Shown here one piece after another: positions 36,522-44,913 of a stretch of DNA of 64,000 bases. The stretch is from the NCBI RefSeq assembly GCF_006517235.1, contig NZ_CP041188.1, positions 186,001 to 250,000 of the forward strand, given 5' to 3'. Every line of letters begins with the position of its first letter. The stretch's first letter is position 1. The DNA comes from Pseudarthrobacter sp. NIBRBAC000502772 (GTDB lineage: Bacteria > Actinomycetota > Actinomycetes > Actinomycetales > Micrococcaceae). The position numbers and the translations under genes were made by a program. The notes below the pieces were generated by a model that was not told the origin of the DNA, did not search any database, and saw nothing but the letters and a program-made list of their open reading frames with translations.

Positions 36522-37466
36522 TTGGACATCCGCCAGCTGAACTATTTCATCGCGGTTGCCGAGGAGCGGCACTTCGGCCGCGCCGCCAAACGCCTGCACA
36601 TGGCGCAGCCGCCTCTCTCGCAGCAGATCCGGCAGTTGGAAGACCAGCTTGGCGTCAAGCTGTTCAACCGGACCACCCGCAGGGTGGACCTCACCGCGGC
36701 CGGCCAGCTCCTGCTGGACCGTGGACGGCAGATCGTCAACGACGTCGCCACCCTCCAGGCCGATGTTTATCAGGTGGGGCGGGGCGCCACGGGTGTCCTG
36801 CGGGTGGGCTTCTCAGGGTCTGCAACCTATGGCGTCATGCCCCGGATCGCCCGCCTTGCGAAACAGGTCCTGCCAGGCCTGTCCCTCGCGCTGCACGGCG
36901 AAATGCTCACGCCCTCCATGGAAGCGGGGCTGCGGGACGGCACCCTGGACGCGGCGCTGCTGCGCCCGCCGGTCGCTTCGCAGGACATCGACTACAGGAC
37001 TGTGACACGGGAGCCGCTCGTTGTCGCGCTTCCCTCGTTCAGCGCCCTGGCCGTGGACCGGCCCGTGGCAATGCACGAACTGCAGGACCAGGACTTCATC
37101 GCCTACGGGCCCGAGTCCGTGCTTTACCGCACCACCGCAGACCTGTGTCGCCAAGCGGGTTTCCAGCCACGAATCACCCAGGTGGTGGGGGAGACCTCCA
37201 CGATGCTGGCGTTCGTAGCTGCGGGCGGCGGGGTGGCGGTCATGCCGTCCAGCGTGCAGGCGTTCCAGCTTGAAGGCGTGGCCTACCGGGAGATTGAAAA
37301 CGTCCCCGAAGTGGAGCTCGCTGTCGCCTGGATGCGCGGGCATCATTCTGCGCTGCTCCACAACTTCCTGGAGGTCGTAGTGACCGCCACTGCGGGAGCC
37401 ACGGCGCCTGCCCCGGCCCCCGGCACTGCGCCGTTTCCCACTGATGAAAGGCTTAACAACGCATGA
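36522..37466 (+). CDS. catR: LysR-family regulator of the catechol genes (CatR-like)
   Basis: This 314-residue LysR-type activator has an N-terminal helix-turn-helix (residues 3-60: RQLNYFIAVAEERHFGRAAK, then AQPPLSQQIRQLE) of the CatR/BenM group, whose members sense cis,cis-muconate or benzoate. The TTG start at 36522 has CGGG six bases upstream. The stop overlaps the catB start as ATGA, so the two are cotranslated. Usually such regulators are divergent from their targets; here regulator and enzymes share one message. The Pro/Ala-rich tail is dispensable-looking. Confidence 0.85.
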   Translation: MDIRQLNYFIAVAEERHFGRAAKRLHMAQPPLSQQIRQLEDQLGVKLFNRTTRRVDLTAAGQLLLDRGRQIVNDVATLQADVYQVGRGATGVLRVGFSGSATYGVMPRIARLAKQVLPGLSLALHGEMLTPSMEAGLRDGTLDAALLRPPVASQDIDYRTVTREPLVVALPSFSALAVDRPVAMHELQDQDFIAYGPESVLYRTTADLCRQAGFQPRITQVVGETSTMLAFVAAGGGVAVMPSSVQAFQLEGVAYREIENVPEVELAVAWMRGHHSALLHNFLEVVVTATAGATAPAPAPGTAPFPTDERLNNA

Positions 37467-38566
37467 AGATCGCAGCCATTGAGGCGATTCCGTACTCGAT
37501 CCCTTACCTTCATCCACTGCACTTCGCTTCCGGTTCCGCGCACGAGGCAGACCACGTGCTCATCAGGCTGCGAACGGATGACGGCGTGGTGGGCACCGCT
37601 GACACGCCGCCGCGCCCGTACACCTATGGCGAGACGCAAAAGTCGATCGTTGCGGTGGTGCAGGACATCTTTGCTCCGCAACTGATCGGCGTCGACATCT
37701 TTGACCGCGAAAAGGTCCAGGCAATCCTGTACCGGACGGTGCACAACCAGACCGCCAAGGGCGCTGTGGACATCGCACTCTGGGACGTCGTTGGCAAGAC
37801 GCTCGGTCAGCCGGTGACAAAACTGCTGGGCGGGTACACGGACTCGCTGCGCGTCTCCCACATGCTCGGTTTCAAGCCCGCAGAGGAACTGCTGGCTTTG
37901 GCGTTGGAGTTCCGCGAGACGTACGGCATCAACACGTTCAAGCTCAAGACCGGCCGCCGTCCCCTCCACCTCGACGTTGAGGCCGCCCGGGTATTGCGGG
38001 AGGGACTGGGCGAGGACGCCGAGCTCTACATGGACGCCAACCGCGGCTGGTCTGCCAACGAGGCAGCCGAGGTCCTTCGCCGCACGGCGGATCTGGGCCT
38101 GCAGTTCCTTGAGGAGCCCGACGACGCCCGCGAAGTCCTGGGCCGCCGCCGCCTGGTGGCGAACTCCCCCATCCCCATCGCCGCAGACGAATCTGCCGCC
38201 AACCTTGGTGAGGCCGCACGGGAAATCCTCACCGGCGGCGCCAACTTCCTGGCGGTGAAGACGGCCCGGTCCGGATTCACGGAGGGGGCCAAAATCGTGG
38301 GGATGGCCGAGGGCATGGGCATCGACGTTTACATAGGCAATCAGATCGACACCCAGGTCGGCACGGCCGCCTCGGTGACCTTCGGCGCCGCGTTCGCCCA
38401 CACGGCTAAACGCGCAGCGGAACTTTCCAACTACCTGGACATGGCCGACGACCTGCTGGCTGAGCCTTTGGCCATCACCGGCGGACGCATCCGTGTCCCC
38501 GAAGGCCCCGGCGTGGGCACCGCCGTTGACGAAGACAAGCTCTCCCTCTACCGCACCGACAAATAG
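37463..38566 (+). CDS. catB: Muconate cycloisomerase CatB
   Basis: This 367-residue enolase-superfamily enzyme converts cis,cis-muconate to muconolactone. The catalytic KxK is K160-L-K162 in NTFKLKTGR, the metal ligands appear to be D191 (MDANRGW), E217/E218 (LEEPD) and D242 (ADES), and K266 (AVKTARSG) is the second-face base. The ATG overlaps the catR stop by four bases. The length is normal for the family. CatC follows 26 bases later, completing the muconate branch. Confidence 0.95.
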   Translation: MKIAAIEAIPYSIPYLHPLHFASGSAHEADHVLIRLRTDDGVVGTADTPPRPYTYGETQKSIVAVVQDIFAPQLIGVDIFDREKVQAILYRTVHNQTAKGAVDIALWDVVGKTLGQPVTKLLGGYTDSLRVSHMLGFKPAEELLALALEFRETYGINTFKLKTGRRPLHLDVEAARVLREGLGEDAELYMDANRGWSANEAAEVLRRTADLGLQFLEEPDDAREVLGRRRLVANSPIPIAADESAANLGEAAREILTGGANFLAVKTARSGFTEGAKIVGMAEGMGIDVYIGNQIDTQVGTAASVTFGAAFAHTAKRAAELSNYLDMADDLLAEPLAITGGRIRVPEGPGVGTAVDEDKLSLYRTDK

Positions 38567-38592
38567 CAACCGCTTTTACCGAAGGGACACTC

Positions 38593-38871
38593 ATGAAGTA
38601 CCTGGTCCACATGGACGTCAACCTGCCCACCGATCTGCCGGCCGATGATGCCGCGGAGATCAAGGCCACGGAGAAGACTTACTCGCAGCAACTGCAGCGC
38701 TCCGGCAAATGGCCGGAAATCTGGCGGGTAGTGGGCGAATACGCCAATTACTCGATCTTCGACGTCGATTCGAACGACGAACTCCATGAGATCCTGCAGA
38801 ACCTGCCGCTGTTCCCCTATATGGACATCTCGGTGGTGCCGCTCGCGAAGCACCCCTCAGACGTCAAATAG
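38593..38871 (+). CDS. catC: Muconolactone delta-isomerase CatC
   Basis: This 92-residue protein matches muconolactone isomerase: MKYLVHMDVNLP start, a central WRVVGEYANYSIFDV with the active-site region, and LPLFPYMDISVVPLAKHPS near the end. It moves the double bond to give beta-ketoadipate enol-lactone. AAGGGA lies about six bases upstream of the ATG at 38593. It ends the plus-strand operon, and the 17-bp tandem repeat at 38862-38895 overlaps its stop codon. Confidence 0.97.
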   Translation: MKYLVHMDVNLPTDLPADDAAEIKATEKTYSQQLQRSGKWPEIWRVVGEYANYSIFDVDSNDELHEILQNLPLFPYMDISVVPLAKHPSDVK

Positions 38872-38895
38872 ACACCGGCGTCGAATAGATACCGG
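38862..38895. repeat. Two 17-bp tandem units across the catC stop
   Basis: CGTCAAATAGACACCGG (38862-38878) is followed directly by CGTCGAATAGATACCGG (38879-38895), identical at 15 of 17 positions. The first unit contains the catC stop codon. It looks like a small local duplication. Confidence 0.75.
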
Positions 38896-38912
38896 CGCAA
38901 AAGCCTAAGGCC

Positions 38913-38954
38913 CGGCCGTGTTCCGGCGTCAGTCCTTGGCCCGGAACACGGCCG
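38913..38954 (-). terminator. Perfect 14-bp inverted repeat spanning the LAL stop codon
   Basis: CGGCCGTGTTCCGG (38913-38926) pairs exactly with CCGGAACACGGCCG (38941-38954) around a 14-base loop. The right arm encodes the last residues of the LAL protein. On the minus strand the hairpin is followed by GGCTTTTGC, so it could end the ben operon message. Confidence 0.6.
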
Positions 38955-41811
38955 CGAGCTCGCTGCGGGAGCGGATTCCCATTTTCCGGTAGAGCCGGGT
39001 CAGGTGGTACTGCACGGTCTTCTCCGCCAGGAACAGCGCCCGGGCCGCCTCCTTGTTGGTGGCGCCGCCCGCCACCAGGTCGGCCACCGCCCGTTCCTGC
39101 GCCGTGAGCTGCAGGTGGTGGGTGCCGACTGCGGTGAGCACGGGGTCGGCAGGGTCCGGCACGTTCCCGGCGTCGAGCCCTGTTGCTTTGAGTTCCCTGT
39201 CGCACCGTTCCACGTAGGTGGCCGCCCCCAGGGTGTCGTATAAGTCGCGGGCCGCGCGCAGGACGGTCGACGCCAGGCGCCGTTTGCCCGCCCGGCGCAT
39301 GCTCTGGCCGAAGGCAAAGCTAACCCGCGCCCGCAGATACGGCCGGTTGAGCCCCCTCAGGTGGCCCAGGGATGCCTCAAAATGTTCCCTGGCAGTGTCC
39401 GGGTCTCCCTGCGCGGCCACGAGCCGGCCCCTCGCCCATGCCATCCGTGCCATGTCCGAGGGTATTTCCCGTTCGCGCGGCACACGCTCGAACGCCGTGA
39501 GGAACGAGTCGGCGGCCTCGAGCTGGTCGGTCATGACAAGGGCGTTGACGTAGGTGTCCTGCCAGGGCCAGAAGGACACCCGGTGCTCGGTCCACGGGTC
39601 CAGCTCCGTCAGCGGCTGCAGGACAGCCAAAGCGCCTTCATAGTCCGCCCTCGCCTCGTGGAAGCGGGCACGGGCGAGGCTCGCCGGCACCTGCATGGCG
39701 CGGTAGGTTCCGGGCTGCACTGCGGCCTGGGAAACGTAGTACCGGGCCCGCTCCCAGTCTCCCCGCATGGACCAGAGCTCCGCCGCGGTCCAGTAGAGCA
39801 GTGGGCGGATCAGCGGCATCCGCGAGGTCTCCAGGCGCACGGATGCGCGCGCCACGGTGGCGGCCGCCGCATCCCAATTGCCGAGTACCAGGTGGGTCCG
39901 CGCAAGCCATGCCTCGGCCCAGAGGGAAATCCGCATCGAGCCGCCGCGGTCAGTGGGGGCCGCGGACTCGAAGTTCACCAGCGCCGTCTCAACGTTGTCG
40001 AGGCGCAGAGCCAGCCAGCCCGCGCCCATCTGGACCCGCTGTTTCTGGGCGTTCTCGTCGGCATGTTCGAAAGCCCGGTGATAGGAGGCCTCAGCCTCCG
40101 CAACCCGGCCCTGTGCATACAGGCCCAGGCCGTAGATGGCCTCTGATTCAATGTGGGCGGGGGTTTCCGGCGGCGTAAGTTCCATGGCCCGTTCCGCCCA
40201 GGTGGTAATCATCGGGCCGTCCCAGGACGCTACCCCGTGCAGGACGAAGCGCTGCGCCACCTGCGCGGCGGCGGACGGATCATGCTGCGGGTTGGAGGTG
40301 CGCCAGGCCATCTCCAACTGCGTCTGCGCGCTGTCGTTCTGTCCCGACGCGGTGGAGAGGTAGCCCAGGACGGAGGAGCGAAGCGGCGACGGCGGCAGGG
40401 CGTCCACTGCCGCCGTCCACATCTGGGCCTGGGAAATGTTGCCGGAACCCACCAGGGCATCCACCGCCCGCAGGAGCCTGTCGTTCCGGGAGCGGATGTC
40501 CAGGGAAAGCCGGGACGCGGAGAACAAAGCTGTTGAGGCATCCTGCCACGCTCCTACCCTGGCCTGGCGCCGGGCGAACTCCTCCAACTCCTCCGCCAGG
40601 GCCTCGTTCGCGCCGGGGGTGGCGGAGACCCGATGGCCCAACCGGTCACCCTCGGGCTGCACCGCTTCAGCGGCCAGCCGATGAAGCGCAATGCGCCGGC
40701 TGGGAACGATCTGTTCGTAGATGGCCTCTGAGGTGCCTGGTTCAAAGAACACGACGGCGGAGCGGGCCTGATCAACAGTCAGCCCCAGCAGCCCGGCACG
40801 GTGTCCCTCATCGAGTGCCTCCATGACGGACCCCACCCCGCTGACTTCGGAAACCTCTGCCACGCTTGCGGCGCTCCCGAGCACTGACGCGGCCTCCGCC
40901 ACAGCAACCAACACCGGGGATGCTGCGCCCAGGACACTACGCACCCGGGCGCGCACACGGGAAGTCGGCGGGAGGGAGGGAAACCACGTCTGCCAGGTTT
41001 CCGCCGGCAGCTCATGGAGCAGCTCCACGATCGGTTGAGCAAGCCCTCCGGTGTGTTGGACAAGGCCATGGGCCGCCGTCGCGCTCAGTTCGACGCCGAG
41101 CGTCCTTCTCGCGAGATCCTGCACCTGCTGCGGGGTGAGCGGATCCAGCGGGATGGTGGCCACCTGGTGGCCTGTCAAGAAGTCCAGCGCACCGGTAGGG
41201 ACGCGCGCAGCGTCATCGGGGTTGAGGGTGAGCACGAACAGGATTCGTTTTCCGTGCAGCCGGCGCATGACGAAGGTAAGGATGCGCAGGCTCTCCACGT
41301 CGAGTCTGTGGACATCATCCACGGCGACAACTACGCTGCCGTGCGACTGCAGCCCTTCCAGGTGGGTACTGAGGGTGGAAGCGTAATTAACAACCTGGGC
41401 GGGAGTGAGGGCCGCGACGGGGCCGGCGGGCAGGGCCGGGCCGCCGCCGTAATCCTTTGCCGAACGCAGCGGCGAAGTGAGCATGAGCTGGGAGTAGCCG
41501 GCGAGGGGGAACTGCGCCTCCCACTCATCGCCCATGGCGGACAGCACACGGACACCACGGACCCCGGTGCGGCAGTGCTCAAGGAATAAGTCCAGAACCG
41601 CGGTCTTCCCGGACCCGGAGGGGCCGGAGATCACCACGGCACCCACTTTGCCTTTGCGGACGGTCCGGAAAATCTCCAACAGTTCCGCAAAGACCGTCCT
41701 CCGGCCAACAAGCGGTGAGTCCTCCGCCATTTCACCGTGTATGGAGGCCGCCGTCATGGCGGCAACTCTACCGGAGCCGTCCTGCCGGCCCCGGCGGCGG
41801 CCTTCCATCAC
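38929..41811 (-). CDS. Large LuxR-family (LAL/STAND) regulator, probable activator of the ben genes
   Basis: This 960-residue protein has an N-terminal AAA/STAND ATPase (Walker A GPSGSGKT, residues 63-70; Walker B VVVAVDDVH near 168), a long helical/TPR-like middle, and a C-terminal LuxR helix-turn-helix (about 895-955, with TNKEAARALFLAEKTVQYHL). Such proteins switch on genes when a ligand triggers ATP-driven assembly. It is the last gene of the ben operon, starting eight bases after the benD stop (TGAGGA serving as the ribosome site); the GTG at 41811 or the ATG at 41808 is the start. From memory, a LuxR-type BenR controls benzoate genes in Corynebacterium glutamicum; this is the likely counterpart. 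Confidence 0.85.
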   Translation of the reverse strand: MMEGRRRGRQDGSGRVAAMTAASIHGEMAEDSPLVGRRTVFAELLEIFRTVRKGKVGAVVISGPSGSGKTAVLDLFLEHCRTGVRGVRVLSAMGDEWEAQFPLAGYSQLMLTSPLRSAKDYGGGPALPAGPVAALTPAQVVNYASTLSTHLEGLQSHGSVVVAVDDVHRLDVESLRILTFVMRRLHGKRILFVLTLNPDDAARVPTGALDFLTGHQVATIPLDPLTPQQVQDLARRTLGVELSATAAHGLVQHTGGLAQPIVELLHELPAETWQTWFPSLPPTSRVRARVRSVLGAASPVLVAVAEAASVLGSAASVAEVSEVSGVGSVMEALDEGHRAGLLGLTVDQARSAVVFFEPGTSEAIYEQIVPSRRIALHRLAAEAVQPEGDRLGHRVSATPGANEALAEELEEFARRQARVGAWQDASTALFSASRLSLDIRSRNDRLLRAVDALVGSGNISQAQMWTAAVDALPPSPLRSSVLGYLSTASGQNDSAQTQLEMAWRTSNPQHDPSAAAQVAQRFVLHGVASWDGPMITTWAERAMELTPPETPAHIESEAIYGLGLYAQGRVAEAEASYHRAFEHADENAQKQRVQMGAGWLALRLDNVETALVNFESAAPTDRGGSMRISLWAEAWLARTHLVLGNWDAAAATVARASVRLETSRMPLIRPLLYWTAAELWSMRGDWERARYYVSQAAVQPGTYRAMQVPASLARARFHEARADYEGALAVLQPLTELDPWTEHRVSFWPWQDTYVNALVMTDQLEAADSFLTAFERVPREREIPSDMARMAWARGRLVAAQGDPDTAREHFEASLGHLRGLNRPYLRARVSFAFGQSMRRAGKRRLASTVLRAARDLYDTLGAATYVERCDRELKATGLDAGNVPDPADPVLTAVGTHHLQLTAQERAVADLVAGGATNKEAARALFLAEKTVQYHLTRLYRKMGIRSRSELAAVFRAKD

Positions 41812-41818
41812 GGTGTCC

Positions 41819-42646
41819 TCAGCCCAGGTCCCCGCCGGCGACCGGGAGGATGCTGCCGGTTACGTAGGACGCTTCATCTGATCCGAGGAACACGATGGGT
41901 GCAGCCTGTTCGTCCAATGTCCCGTAGCGCTTTATGAAGGACGAGTCCACGGTTTGGTCAACGATCACCTGGTACCAGGCCTTTTCCGTGGCGGATTCTG
42001 CCTCGGGTCCGCGCTTGACCCTGCGGGCCGGCGCCTCGGTGCCGCCGGGGGCTGTCGCCACCACGCGGATGCCGCGTCCTCCCACCTCCATCGCCAATGA
42101 TTGGGTGAGGGCGTTGACTCCACCCTTTGCTGCCGCATACGGCACGCGATGCATGCCGCGGGTAGCCACCGAGGATACGTTGACGATGGTGCCTGAACCC
42201 TGTTCCAGCATGGCCGGCAGCACGGCCCGGCAGGTCCAGAGGGTGGGGAAGAGCGAGCGGCGGATCTCCTTCTCGATCTTCTCCTCGTCGTACTCTTCAT
42301 ACGGGCGTGCCCAGATGGTGCCGCCAACATTGTTAACCAGGACGTCCACCCGGCCGTGGGCGGCCAACGCCGCGTCCACGGCCTGCTGCGCACCCGCGAA
42401 GGTCTCAAGGTCTGCGGTCACCGAGGTAGCCGAGCCTCCCGAACCGGAAGCCTGCGCGGCCGCCTGGATCCCCTGAGCCACCTCATGGACCAGCTCGGCC
42501 CGGTCTACGAGGACGACGGCGCCGCCCTCGGCACCGATGCGCTCGGCCACCTTCTGGCCAATGCCCTGGGCGGAACCGGTCACCAGCGCGACCTTGCCGG
42601 CGTACCGGCCGGGAGTAACGAACTGTCCCGCATATGGCCGCGTCAT
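41819..42646 (-). CDS. benD: Benzoate cis-diol dehydrogenase BenD
   Basis: This 275-residue short-chain dehydrogenase oxidises and decarboxylates the benzoate cis-diol to catechol using NAD. The cofactor motif TGSAQGIG (residues about 23-30), the NNVGG stretch and the catalytic YAAAK are intact. Its ATG overlaps the benC stop as ATGA, and the LAL gene follows eight bases after it. The length and order match ben operons. Confidence 0.95.
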   Translation of the reverse strand: MTRPYAGQFVTPGRYAGKVALVTGSAQGIGQKVAERIGAEGGAVVLVDRAELVHEVAQGIQAAAQASGSGGSATSVTADLETFAGAQQAVDAALAAHGRVDVLVNNVGGTIWARPYEEYDEEKIEKEIRRSLFPTLWTCRAVLPAMLEQGSGTIVNVSSVATRGMHRVPYAAAKGGVNALTQSLAMEVGGRGIRVVATAPGGTEAPARRVKRGPEAESATEKAWYQVIVDQTVDSSFIKRYGTLDEQAAPIVFLGSDEASYVTGSILPVAGGDLG

Positions 42647-44217
42647 AAGCGGCCCGTCTTGGCGTCGATCGCTCCGGCCATGGTGTCTTTGGCATCGCGT
42701 GCGTGGGCCATGATGACCTCCCGCACCCGTACCTTGTCCTGCCGCTCAAAGGCATCAACCACATCAAGATGGTCCTGCGTGACCCGCTCGAAGATGGGGG
42801 TTCCGGCTTCGAAGGCCGCGGCCATCTGGGCGTGGACGTCGAGCCGTCGGTAGGACTCAAGCAGCATGGGATTGTCGCAGACCACGAAGAGGTATTCGTG
42901 GAACTCTTCGTTGGTCCGTGCGAACTCCTCCGGTTCCCGGACGGTGCCGGCTGCTACTGAGCGGATGGTGGCTTCGGCGAGCCGCCGGAACTGGTGCAGC
43001 TGCTCCTCGCTGAGGCGGCCCAGCATCAGCTCGCTTACCGCAAGCTCCAGGCCCATGCGCGCGTCCAGCTGGGCGAAGCTGTCCTCCTTGCGGAAGTCCA
43101 GCCAGCCGGTCTCCAGGGAAGAGACCGCCTCGCTGCGGCTCATCGCGTCGCCTTCGGCCTCGATTTTTTCCGCAGGTGCCGGTGCACCCGTTTCCGCGTC
43201 ACCCCCGGTGGTTTCCTTGGGGGCAAACCGCTCGAAGTAGAAGTTGGCGGGCTTGATGCCCTCAGAATCCAGCCACTTCGACACGGCGTTGACCATGGGA
43301 GGCGGACCGCACAAGTAGATGTCGACGTCGCCGTCGTTCAGGTGCTTCGGCTCGATGATCTGGGTGACATAGCCCGTGTGGGGAGCAGATGTGCCCGGCT
43401 CGGAGGCAATGTAGTCCCAGGTGAATGCGGGCAGCTTCGCCCCATACTCGCGCAACCAGTCCAGGCCGACGATGTCCGCCTCACGGGTCAGGCCATAAAT
43501 GAGATGGACCGGTACCGACGGCGGGTTCTCGGAAAGCTTCTCGAGGATGGACAGGAGCGGGGCCAGGCCGGTGCCGCCTGCCAGGAGCAGCAGGGGTCGC
43601 TTGGGCTCACGGAGGAAGAACGAGCCGTAGGGGCCGGTGAACTCGATGGTGTCGCCCACCGCTGCCTTGTCCCGCAGGTATTCGGACATCGCACCCTGCG
43701 GCGTCACCCGCACCATGAACGACGCATCCTGCACCTCGGGGCCGCTGCTGAACGAATAGGAGCGCTCCGCGTCCGTTCCGGGGACCTTAATGTTGACATA
43801 CTGGCCCGGGAGGAAGGCCAGGGCGTCCCGGTTTTCCGCCTCCAAGGTGAAGGAAACTGTCGTTTCCGAGTGCTTGTTGAGTTCCTTCATGGTGGAGGTG
43901 AAGGTGGTGGCTGAGGTTTTCGCCGATTCCGACGTTGCAGGGATCTGAATGGCCAGGTCCGACTCCGGAACCGCCTGGCAGGTGAGCAGGTATCCCTTTT
44001 CGAGCTCCTCCTCCGTCATCGCATCGTCAATGTAATCGCCCGGATCGAAGGAGCCGGAATCGCAGAAGGCCTTGCAGGTGCCGCACGCCCCGTCCCGGCA
44101 GTCCGACGGAATGTTGATCCGTGCCTTGTACGCGGCGTCCATCACGGTCTCGTAATCGCCGACCTTGATGACCTTGGTGACGCCATCCTCGAAGCTGAGG
44201 GCTACTTTGTGGCCCAT
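42643..44217 (-). CDS. benC: Benzoate 1,2-dioxygenase reductase BenC with a fused C-terminal FCD domain
   Basis: Residues 1-335 are a normal BenC: a plant-type [2Fe-2S] domain with C40, C45, C48 and a fourth Cys near 82, an FAD part (ERSYSFSSGPE) and an NAD part (AGGTGLAPLLSI, CGPPPM). It passes electrons from NADH to BenAB. After an Ala/Glu/Gly-rich linker (336-365), about 160 residues match the FCD ligand-sensing domain of GntR regulators: NEEFHEYL (N438, H442), DHLDVVDAF (H485) and MAHARDAK (H507) keep the metal-binding pattern. No DNA-binding domain is present. The ATG at 44217 has AGGAGG seven bases upstream. The normal protein is about 340 residues. Confidence 0.93.
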   Translation of the reverse strand: MGHKVALSFEDGVTKVIKVGDYETVMDAAYKARINIPSDCRDGACGTCKAFCDSGSFDPGDYIDDAMTEEELEKGYLLTCQAVPESDLAIQIPATSESAKTSATTFTSTMKELNKHSETTVSFTLEAENRDALAFLPGQYVNIKVPGTDAERSYSFSSGPEVQDASFMVRVTPQGAMSEYLRDKAAVGDTIEFTGPYGSFFLREPKRPLLLLAGGTGLAPLLSILEKLSENPPSVPVHLIYGLTREADIVGLDWLREYGAKLPAFTWDYIASEPGTSAPHTGYVTQIIEPKHLNDGDVDIYLCGPPPMVNAVSKWLDSEGIKPANFYFERFAPKETTGGDAETGAPAPAEKIEAEGDAMSRSEAVSSLETGWLDFRKEDSFAQLDARMGLELAVSELMLGRLSEEQLHQFRRLAEATIRSVAAGTVREPEEFARTNEEFHEYLFVVCDNPMLLESYRRLDVHAQMAAAFEAGTPIFERVTQDHLDVVDAFERQDKVRVREVIMAHARDAKDTMAGAIDAKTGRL

Positions 44218-44340
44218 TGTTTCCTCCTGGGTGGGGGCGCGTCGACGCGACCCGGGGTAGTGCGGATGTGCCCTACGGGCACGGGTTTTGAAACGGCCAA
44301 GGCCGGTGCCGGGCAAATGCCCGGCACCGGCGCGGGGCCG
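44218..44340 (-). promoter_or_regulatory. benB-benC gap with two hairpins
   Basis: The operon has its longest gap here (123 bases). A perfect 13-bp stem GCCGGTGCCGGGC (44302-44314) with its complement at 44319-44331 has an AAAT loop, and a second stem GTGCCC/GGGCAC lies at 44268-44282. No T-tract follows, so message stabilisation or partial termination is more likely than full stop. Confidence 0.65.
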
Positions 44341-44877
44341 TCAGATCATGTAGACGTCCACTACGTGGTGGATGTAGTCGTTCTTGAGGACAACCTTCTT
44401 TTTCATGATGACCGGCTCGGCGCCGGCGAGGTCGATCGTGTAAAAGCTGGTGCCGAAGTACGTGTCCGTGGTGTTGTACCGGAAGTACAGGGTGAACCAG
44501 TTGAAGCGCACCTTCACCTGGCCGCCGTCGTGCTCCATGATTTCGACGTCGGTGATGTTGTGCCCGGTGCGGGGCTCCGGCAGGGAGGTGGCCGAGGACC
44601 GGTCCGTCTTGATCCGGAAGACGCGGTCCTCAATGCCGCCGCGGTTGTCATAGTAAATGAGCGAAATCTCGTTCTGCGGGTCCCCGGTCAGCCGGTCATC
44701 GACGTCCCATGCAGGCATCCAGAACTCCGAGTCCGGGTGATAGCACTGAAGCCACTCATCGAACTGGCGGTCATCCAGCAGGCGGGCCTCCTTGTAGAGG
44801 AAGGCGCGGACGGTTTCGAGGGTGGCGATCTCCTCGGCGCTCTTGAGCGCCGCAGCGGGCTGTGTCAGGTTGGTCAT
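44341..44877 (-). CDS. benB: Benzoate 1,2-dioxygenase small (beta) subunit BenB
   Basis: This 178-residue protein is the SnoaL/NTF2-like beta subunit of a ring-hydroxylating dioxygenase. Recognisable blocks are ETVRAFLYKEARLLDDRQFD and WLQCYHPDSEFWMPAWDVDD at the start. It has a structural role in the alpha3-beta3 enzyme. It lies 36 bases after benA. The start is supported by an AGAGAG site. Confidence 0.95.
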   Translation of the reverse strand: MTNLTQPAAALKSAEEIATLETVRAFLYKEARLLDDRQFDEWLQCYHPDSEFWMPAWDVDDRLTGDPQNEISLIYYDNRGGIEDRVFRIKTDRSSATSLPEPRTGHNITDVEIMEHDGGQVKVRFNWFTLYFRYNTTDTYFGTSFYTIDLAGAEPVIMKKKVVLKNDYIHHVVDVYMI

Positions 44878-44913
44878 GGGTTCTGCGCTCTCTCTGGTTC
44901 CACGTGGACGGGG

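Noticed and set aside
44218..44316. Longer N-terminus for BenC
   Set aside because: The frame is open, but the extension is Arg/Pro-rich, includes a hairpin region, and the ATG at 44217 has a strong AGGAGG site and the family start.
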